A stretch of DNA of 64,000 nucleotides from Deinococcus sedimenti (lineage in GTDB: Bacteria > Deinococcota > Deinococci > Deinococcales > Deinococcaceae). A program made the translations under genes and the position numbers. The DNA is taken from assembly GCF_014648135.1 (NCBI RefSeq), contig NZ_BMQN01000003.1, positions 254,640 to 318,639 of the forward strand. Direction: 5' to 3'. The notes under the pieces were generated by a model. The model made no database searches. It worked only from the letters and a program-made list of their open reading frames with translations, and was not told where the DNA came from. Position 1 is the first letter of the stretch. Each line of letters begins with the position of its first letter. Positions 58,333 through 64,000 of the stretch are shown one piece after another.

Positions 58333-60208
58333 TCAGGGGGCGCACGTCAACTCCTCCTGGCTGCTCCAGGTGCAGCGGAGCTGCTGGCCGCCGGGCACGG
58401 TGGCGTCCAGCACGTCGCCGTCCCGGGCATCCGGCGCGAGAACGTACCCGTCGCCCATCAGGGTCAGCGGCTGACCCTGCCACTGCACGGCGGTTCCAGG
58501 TGGGACAGGCAGGCGGCGCAGGGGTTCACGGCCCAGGTCGGCGGTCAGGTCGGCGGTCTGCAGGTCCTCCGGGCCGAGCTGAACGGTCCATTGCGACTGC
58601 CGGACCGTCCACCCGAGCGGCAGGTGGTCCGGGTTGACGGTCAGGGTGACCGCCTGCTCGGGAACGACACTGAAGGCCACGCGGCCGTCCGCGCCGGTCG
58701 GCAGGGTCAGGTCGCCCAGCGTCACGGGCAGGTCCGGGACGCCCAGGTGGACCATCAGGACCGCCGGGCCGCCGGAGGGCACGAGGTGACCGTCCAGGGT
58801 GACGCCGCTGCTCACGGCCACGCGCGTGCGGGTGCCGACCTGCAGCGTGACGTCCGCCGGTCCGCGCGCCCGCACCTCCAGGGGGGTCCGGTCGGTCGCG
58901 GCCGTGGCGGTCACCGTCCAGTTCTCGGCCCGGCCGGTCACCGAGGCGCTCAGGTGCGGGGCGCCGCTCTGCGCGGTCACGCGGACGTCCGGGCTGGGCG
59001 TCCAGACGAGCCGCACGCCGGCCGTCACGCGGCCCTCCTGCACGGCGACGCTGGCGGTGGTGACGGTCTGGGGCGCCGGCCAGTCCTGCACCTGCACGCT
59101 GCCGCGCAGGGCGGGTTTCCCCCGCTCGACCTCGAGGTCCAGCTGACCGGTGACCTGACCGCTCAGCGTGCCGCTGGCGCCCACGGCCACGCGCTGCACC
59201 TGTCCGCCGGTGACTTGCACGCTGGTCTTCAGGGTGGTGTCCGCCTGCCGGGCCAGGGCGAACTGCGCCTGCTGCGGATCGAGACTGGCCTGCGCGCTCC
59301 ACTGGCTGCCGTCCGCGGCGAGCCAGGTGGCGCTGACGGCGGCGCCGGGGTCCCGACCGACCGCGCCGCTGAGCGTGACGGTCATCCCCGGGGACGGCGA
59401 GGCGGTCACGGTGCCGCTGGCCTGCCAGCTGTCCGCGCCGAACTGCACGGTGAGCGCCGCGTCAACGTCGTGCGGGGCGGGGCGGGTGCGGCGCAGGTCG
59501 ACGGGGAGACTCAGGGTCCGGGTGCCCGTGCGTTCCCGCATGGTGACGGTCACCCGGCCGCTGACCGGCGGCCAGGACGCGGTGTCGATCGTGGTCCGCC
59601 CGGCCGCGTAGCGGCCGCTGTACAGCAGGGCCGGGCCGAGGTGCACCTCGACCGTGCCGGGCTGCTCGGCGTTCAGGATCAGCGGGGCCGGCTGGGCGCG
59701 CGGCGCGGTGCGGGTCAGGCGCACCTGCCAGGGCTCTGCGCTGAGGCTGCAGTACTCGACGCTGGCACTCAGGCGGGCGCCGCTGGGCTGAACCTGCCCG
59801 TACTGGGCGCGCAGGTTCAGGCTGGTGACCTTGCCGGCGCTCACCTCGCCCTGCAGCTGAACGGCGGGGTTCACCTGCCAGCTCAGCTGGGCGCGGGCCG
59901 CGGCGCCCTGATCGCTGTCGAGCTGCACGTCGCCGCGCAGCACGGCGCCGGCGGTGGGCTGCGCGGCGCGGGCCGCGCGGGGCGGGACCGGTGGGGTCGG
60001 CAGGGTCAGGGTCACCTGCAGGGTGGACCGGTCGAGTCGGGCGGGGTACGGCACGGGTTGCCACGCGCCGTCCGGGCACAGCGGCTGCGCGCCGAACGGC
60101 TTGAGGTCCCCGATGAGGATCAGCAGGTCCGCGCCGTCCTCGGCGATCAGCGCGTCGCCCTGGACCTGCCCGTCCACGATCAGCTGAACGGGCAGGTTCT
60201 GGCAACTT
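58333..60208 (-). pseudogene. Usher-like outer-membrane pilus protein, 5' end lost
   Basis: About 620 residues remain. The readable N-terminus (LPVQLIVDGQVQGDALI, then ADLLILIGDLKPFG) and the repeated beta-strand-rich middle resemble fimbrial ushers and related secretion proteins, as do the plug-like and C-terminal parts (GYVLAPDARDGDVLDATVPG). Start codon, signal peptide and promoter are missing because an IS5-like element sits at 60207. The gene is therefore probably dead. The usher assignment is a pattern judgement, not a certain one. Confidence 0.5.
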
Positions 60209-60210
60209 AA

Positions 60211-61153
60211 AGTGCGTCTGAAAAACGTGCTGGCGCAGGTTTCCCCAGAGGCGTCGTGCGCGCACGGTAGAGGTCGGAGGTGGGGTACCCATGACCCGAG
60301 CTGCGTATCCAAACGATCTGACCGACGCCGAGTGGAACGTACTTTTTCCCCTTCTATCGCAAGCATCACCCATTGGTCGTCCACGGAAGTGGTCGCTGCG
60401 AGAGATCCTGGACGGGATCTTCTACGTGCTGCGAGGTGGGATTGCCTGGCGGTCGATGCCACACGACCTCCCCCCCTGGCAGACGATCTATCACTATCAC
60501 CGCCTATGGCGACTGCGAGGTGTCTGGGAGGCACTTCATACGGTCCTTCGGGAGTTGGTCCGCCAGCGTGAGGGTCGCGCAGCGACCCCCAGTGCCGCGA
60601 TCATCGACAGCCAATCGGTGAAAACGACCGAAGCCGGTGGACCCCGCGGCTACGACGGTGGAAAGAAAGTCAGTGGCCGTAAGCGTCACCTCCTCGTCGA
60701 CACCCTGGGACTCGTCATGGCGATCAAAGTCCATGAGGCCGATATCCAGGACCGCACCGGTGCGGTCCTCCTGCTGCGCGACCTGCCCAATGTGTTCCCA
60801 CGCATGGAGCACGTGTGGGCGGATGCGGGGTACACCGGTAAGCTGGCGAGCGACATCAAGACCCATCTGGGCTGGACGATGGAGATCGTCAAACATCCTT
60901 GGTCCGGGTGGCAGGGGACCTGGGCACCAAAGGACGCACCTCCACGCGTCGTGGAGGTGCCAAAAGGGTTTGTGGTGCTGAAGCGGCGTTGGGTGGTGGA
61001 GCGAACCTTCGCCTGGTTGGGGAAGTCGCGGCGGATGGCCAAGGACTACGAAGCGCTGATCGAAACCGCCGAGAACTTGGTCTATGAAGTCATGATTCGG
61101 CTGATGGTGCGTCGCCTGGCAAAAGATCCACCCTGACGGTTTTCAGACGCACT
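60211..61153 (+). mobile_element. Intact IS5-like insertion sequence
   Basis: 943 bp with inverted terminal repeats AGTGCGTCTGAAAA and TTTTCAGACGCACT. TTAA flanks both ends (60207-60210 and 61154-61157), a 4-bp target duplication of the YTAR kind known for the IS5 group. Two damaged relatives lie at 14510-15600. Confidence 0.9.
60291..61136 (+). CDS. IS5-family transposase
   Basis: 281 residues, uninterrupted. N-terminal DNA-binding part (AYPNDLTDAEWNVLFPLL; GGIAWRSMPHDLPPWQTIYHYH) and DDE catalytic core: first Asp in AAIIDSQSVKTTE, second in VWADAGYTGKLASD, Glu in [17 protein letters not shown]. It should be active. The gene fills almost the whole element. Confidence 0.95.
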   Translation: MTRAAYPNDLTDAEWNVLFPLLSQASPIGRPRKWSLREILDGIFYVLRGGIAWRSMPHDLPPWQTIYHYHRLWRLRGVWEALHTVLRELVRQREGRAATPSAAIIDSQSVKTTEAGGPRGYDGGKKVSGRKRHLLVDTLGLVMAIKVHEADIQDRTGAVLLLRDLPNVFPRMEHVWADAGYTGKLASDIKTHLGWTMEIVKHPWSGWQGTWAPKDAPPRVVEVPKGFVVLKRRWVVERTFAWLGKSRRMAKDYEALIETAENLVYEVMIRLMVRRLAKDPP

Positions 61154-61223
61154 TTAATCGCCTGGACATGCTCAGCCCATATTGAGATTGAAGGCATAAA
61201 GACGGCCGTAAGACGAGCAACTC

Positions 61224-61229
61224 TACTGT
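61224..61229 (+). promoter_or_regulatory. Leaderless -10 box (TACTGT)
   Basis: TACTGT, 6 bases (AGGTGT), then GTG at 61236. It supports that start. Confidence 0.6.
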
Positions 61230-61235
61230 AGGTGT

Positions 61236-63635
61236 GTGACCTCGGCTGCTGCTTCCTCTGACCTTCAGCCGACCGACGCGCGGCTCCGTGAGCTTCTGGC
61301 TGTGGCTGATCCGATGGTCGTGTCGGACGCCGTGCAGGCCGAGGCACTTCTGCGTGAAGCTCATGCTCTGGCCCTGCACGTGGGTGACGTGCGCTCGCAG
61401 GCGCTCGCCCTGACGCTGCTGGGCGCCACGTTCTATTTCCGCTCGCAGTACCACCAGGCGCTGGCCGTACTGACTGAGGCGCAGGAAGCGGCGGACCTCG
61501 CGCAGGACAGTGCGCTTCAGTCGCGGGTGGCGAACAACATGGGTATCTGCGCCGTGGCGCTGGGCCGCTACGCGGACGGTATCCACTGGTACCAGCGTAG
61601 CCTGGACGTCGCGCAGGCGAATGGGGATGATGCGGGCCGGGCCCGCACGCTGAGCAACGTGGGCCTCATTCACGTGGAACTGGGCGATTACGAGCTTGCG
61701 CTGGAGATCTTCGAGCAGGTCATGAGCCTGACGCATTCGGGTGAGGAGCGTCACTCTCCGAGCATGTCCTCCAACACCATCAACATGGTGTACTCGTACT
61801 ACCACGTGGGCAAACCGCAGGAGGCGCTCTCACTGGCGCTGGAGCACCTGCCAGTGTTGCAGGCGCTGGGCATCCGGCAGCATGAGGTGGTGCTGCGCGC
61901 CTGGATGGTGCCCTGCCTGGTTGCGACCGGTCAGACGGCCGAAGCGGCGCGGCAGGCCAAGGCCCTGTTGCCCCTCGCGGAGCAGGTGAACGATCACGAG
62001 CAGCTCGCCAACGTCCGGATGTTCTACGGGCAGGCGCTGGCCCAGATGGGGCAGCTGGACGCCGCGTACGAGCAGCTGCAACTGGCGCTGGGAGAAGCCC
62101 GCCGGCACGAGATCCGCACGCCTGAACGCCTGGCGCTGCTGCACCTCAGTCGCGTGCACGCCGACCGGGGCGAGTGGCAGCAGGCGTACGAGACACTCCA
62201 GTCGCACGAGGAACTGAGCCGGTCCCTGCAGGCGCAGACGGTCGAGCGGAAAGCGAAGGTGCTGAGCGCGCAGATGCAACTCGAAATTCTGCGCCGTGAA
62301 GCAGAAGTGGAGCGCCGCCGCAACAACGAGCTGACGCAGGCCAACGTGGCCTTGCAGGCCGCTCAGGACACGCTGCAGTACCGCGCGACACACGACGCCC
62401 TGACCGGACTGGCCAACCGGGCGCACTTTCAGGCGGAGGTGGCGCAGGCCCTGGACGCGGAGGAGTCCACCAGGTTCGGGATCCTGTTTCTCGACCTGGA
62501 CCGCTTCAAGGAAGTCAACGATACGCTGGGCCACGACGTCGGAGATGAACTCCTCCAGGCTGTCGCCCGGCGCCTGACGCAGTCGGTCCGCGCCGGTGAT
62601 CTGGTGGCGCGCATGGGCGGCGACGAGTTCACGGTGATCCTCCGGAACCTGCGCAGCGATCAGGACATCGACCATGTCGCCCAGAAAATTCTCAACCAGT
62701 TGGTCCAGCCCGTTCAGGTCAAGGGCCACACCCTGCACGTGACGGCCTCCATCGGTGCCGCCGTCGCCCCGCGCGACGGGCAGGACGTCACCACCCTCCA
62801 GCGGCACGCCGACATCGCCATGTACCGCGCCAAGCAGGCCGGCAAGAACGGCGTGCGCCTCTACCACCCGGCCATGGGTGAGGCCGCGGCTGAACGCGTG
62901 GACCTGGAACGCGACCTCCGGCAGGCCCTGGACGGCCAGCAGTTCACCCTGCACTACCAGGGCCAGTTTGATGGCGCCACCGGCGCGCTTCAGGGTTTTG
63001 AGGCGCTGGTCCGCTGGCAGCATGCCACCCAGGGCGTGCTTCTGCCGAGTAAGTTCATCGGCTTGGCTGAGGAAACGCAGCTGATTCTGCCGCTCGGCGC
63101 GTGGGTGCTGCAGGAAGCCTGCCGGCAGGCCGCCGCGTGGCACGCCGTCACTCCGGGGCTGACCATCAGCGTGAACGTCAGCGCGGTGCAATTCGAGCAT
63201 CCGGGCTTCAGCGCCGCCGTGCGTGAGGCCCTGGACCGCTCTGGCCTCCCGGCCGGGTGTCTGATCCTGGAACTGACGGAAAGCGCCGTGCTGCGCGATC
63301 CGGCGGCGGCGGCGCAGCTGACGCACCTCAAGCGCCTTGGCGTCCGGGTGGCGCTGGATGATTTCGGAACGGGGCAGAGCAGCCTCAGCCTCCTCCACAG
63401 TCTGCCCATTGACGAGCTGAAGATTGACCGGTCGTTCGTGCAGTCCGCGAACCGCGTGCTGCTGGAAGTCATGCTGCACCTCGCGCAGGGCCTGAACCTG
63501 CGCGTGGTCGCCGAGGGCGTGGAAACTGCGGATCAGCAGGCGCTGCTCCGGACGCTGGGTTGCGACAGCCTCCAGGGTTACCTCCTGGCGCGTCCAGGGC
63601 CAGCGGAAGACGCGCGGTCCCTGCTGACCCCGTAA
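61236..63635 (+). CDS. TPR-GGDEF-EAL protein (c-di-GMP turnover)
   Basis: 799 residues from GTG. Residues about 15-330 form a tetratricopeptide array (e.g. ALALTLLGATFYFRSQYHQA; LSNVGLIHVELGDYELALEI), then a coiled-coil linker (330-380), a complete GGDEF domain (THDALTGLANRAHFQ; DLDRFKEVNDTLGHDVGDE; MGGDEF at 460-465) and a complete EAL domain (GFEALVRW near 588; NVSAVQF; ALDDFGTGQSSLS; KIDRSF; VAEGVET). No membrane segment is seen. Both activities are possible; the TPR part probably senses a protein partner. Similar TPR-GGDEF proteins are common in Deinococcus. Confidence 0.92.
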   Translation: MTSAAASSDLQPTDARLRELLAVADPMVVSDAVQAEALLREAHALALHVGDVRSQALALTLLGATFYFRSQYHQALAVLTEAQEAADLAQDSALQSRVANNMGICAVALGRYADGIHWYQRSLDVAQANGDDAGRARTLSNVGLIHVELGDYELALEIFEQVMSLTHSGEERHSPSMSSNTINMVYSYYHVGKPQEALSLALEHLPVLQALGIRQHEVVLRAWMVPCLVATGQTAEAARQAKALLPLAEQVNDHEQLANVRMFYGQALAQMGQLDAAYEQLQLALGEARRHEIRTPERLALLHLSRVHADRGEWQQAYETLQSHEELSRSLQAQTVERKAKVLSAQMQLEILRREAEVERRRNNELTQANVALQAAQDTLQYRATHDALTGLANRAHFQAEVAQALDAEESTRFGILFLDLDRFKEVNDTLGHDVGDELLQAVARRLTQSVRAGDLVARMGGDEFTVILRNLRSDQDIDHVAQKILNQLVQPVQVKGHTLHVTASIGAAVAPRDGQDVTTLQRHADIAMYRAKQAGKNGVRLYHPAMGEAAAERVDLERDLRQALDGQQFTLHYQGQFDGATGALQGFEALVRWQHATQGVLLPSKFIGLAEETQLILPLGAWVLQEACRQAAAWHAVTPGLTISVNVSAVQFEHPGFSAAVREALDRSGLPAGCLILELTESAVLRDPAAAAQLTHLKRLGVRVALDDFGTGQSSLSLLHSLPIDELKIDRSFVQSANRVLLEVMLHLAQGLNLRVVAEGVETADQQALLRTLGCDSLQGYLLARPGPAEDARSLLTP

Positions 63636-64000
63636 TGCGGGGCGACGTCATTCAGGCGCAGGGCATACCCGACTGGATCGTGACGGGTCCCCATGCACCA
63701 GACCGATCAGGGCCCGTCAGGTCTGGTGGCCTGGGTGAGCAACAGGGCTGGGCCGGAGACAGCCGCCCGACCGCGTTGAACGACGGCCCATGACGTCTTC
63801 AGGTGACCTTCACCCAATTCGAGCATCGTTCCTCACCGATGCGTGGGCGCCCGTCACGGCGTTGACACGTCCCACTTCGGCGCGCGCGGCAGAGTGGAAC
63901 GGTTCCGCCAGCGCGGCGGACACGTGACAGGGGACGGTTCTGGCAACTTAACCTCGGCGGAGCCGAAGAAGCTCAGCAGGTCGCTTGAGAATCAAGCGAC
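63636..64000. other. Noncoding end of window, with a possible mobile-element end
   Basis: No convincing gene is seen. At 63935-63950 lies GGTTCTGGCAACTTAA, identical to 60196-60210 plus one more base at the broken usher gene; its start resembles IS1-family terminal repeats. At 63980-64000 a perfect 9-bp hairpin (GTCGCTTGA GAA TCAAGCGAC) reaches the window end. An element extending beyond the window is possible. Confidence 0.35.

Noticed and set aside
58251..58345. Second gene after the usher starting at an overlapping GTG (RPLILGALRRSTPAGVTV)
   Set aside because: The frame breaks into the intergenic repeat after about 35 codons and has no recognisable domain; at best a remnant.

Overview
The window looks like part of a secondary replicon (megaplasmid or second chromosome) of a Deinococcus species. 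This is inferred from very high GC coding sequence, many leaderless starts with a TANNNT element 5 to 7 bases before the first codon, scattered small intergenic repeats of the kind known in Deinococcus, and a RepA / iteron / ParA / ParB block at 35967-40701. Genes are packed tightly, and many neighbours share 4-base ATGA or GTGA overlaps.

Left part (1-11073). A minus-strand operon holds a type III polyketide synthase, a methyltransferase, a flavin hydroxylase and a glycosyltransferase that runs off the left edge; it resembles phenolic-lipid operons. Then come a PAS-EAL c-di-GMP phosphodiesterase, a cyclic-nucleotide-domain / thioredoxin-reductase-like flavoprotein preceded by a tiny upstream ORF, and an FAD-dependent dehydrogenase divergent from a FadR-type regulator.

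Urease region (11159-23336). Structural genes ureAB (fused) and ureC are separated from the maturation genes hypA-hypB-ureE-ureF-ureG-ureD by an AT-rich hypothetical gene, two decayed copies of one IS5-like element and a divergent paoABC-type molybdenum aldehyde oxidoreductase operon. No hydrogenase is present, so HypA/HypB probably supply nickel to urease. ureD appears to start at CTG.

Middle (23405-35918). A cyclase/hydrolase, a GAF-GGDEF diguanylate cyclase, a glutaryl-CoA-type acyl-CoA dehydrogenase, a branched-chain amino acid ABC transporter with a fused LivM-LivG protein, a thioesterase, an AsnC regulator, an EamA exporter and an aromatic-type aminotransferase suggest an amino acid uptake and catabolism region.

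Replication and partition (35967-40701). RepA, an AT-rich segment with two tandem 13-bp repeats, ten 17-bp iterons in 273 bp plus outlying copies, ParB, and a ParA with an in-frame Phd/YefM-antitoxin-like N-terminal segment. A TGTACA palindrome lies just upstream of that ORF.

Right part (41222-64000). kdpFABC with a KdpD that lacks its kinase half, a divergent histidine kinase / NarL-type regulator pair, a YqiJ-like / flotillin / 1732-residue AAA+ ATPase module, an usher-like gene cut by an intact IS5-like element, and a TPR-GGDEF-EAL protein. Another possible mobile-element end lies at the right edge. The most promising little-described items are the Phd-ParA arrangement, the flotillin-giant ATPase module, and three short leaderless upstream ORFs that overlap the start of the main gene.
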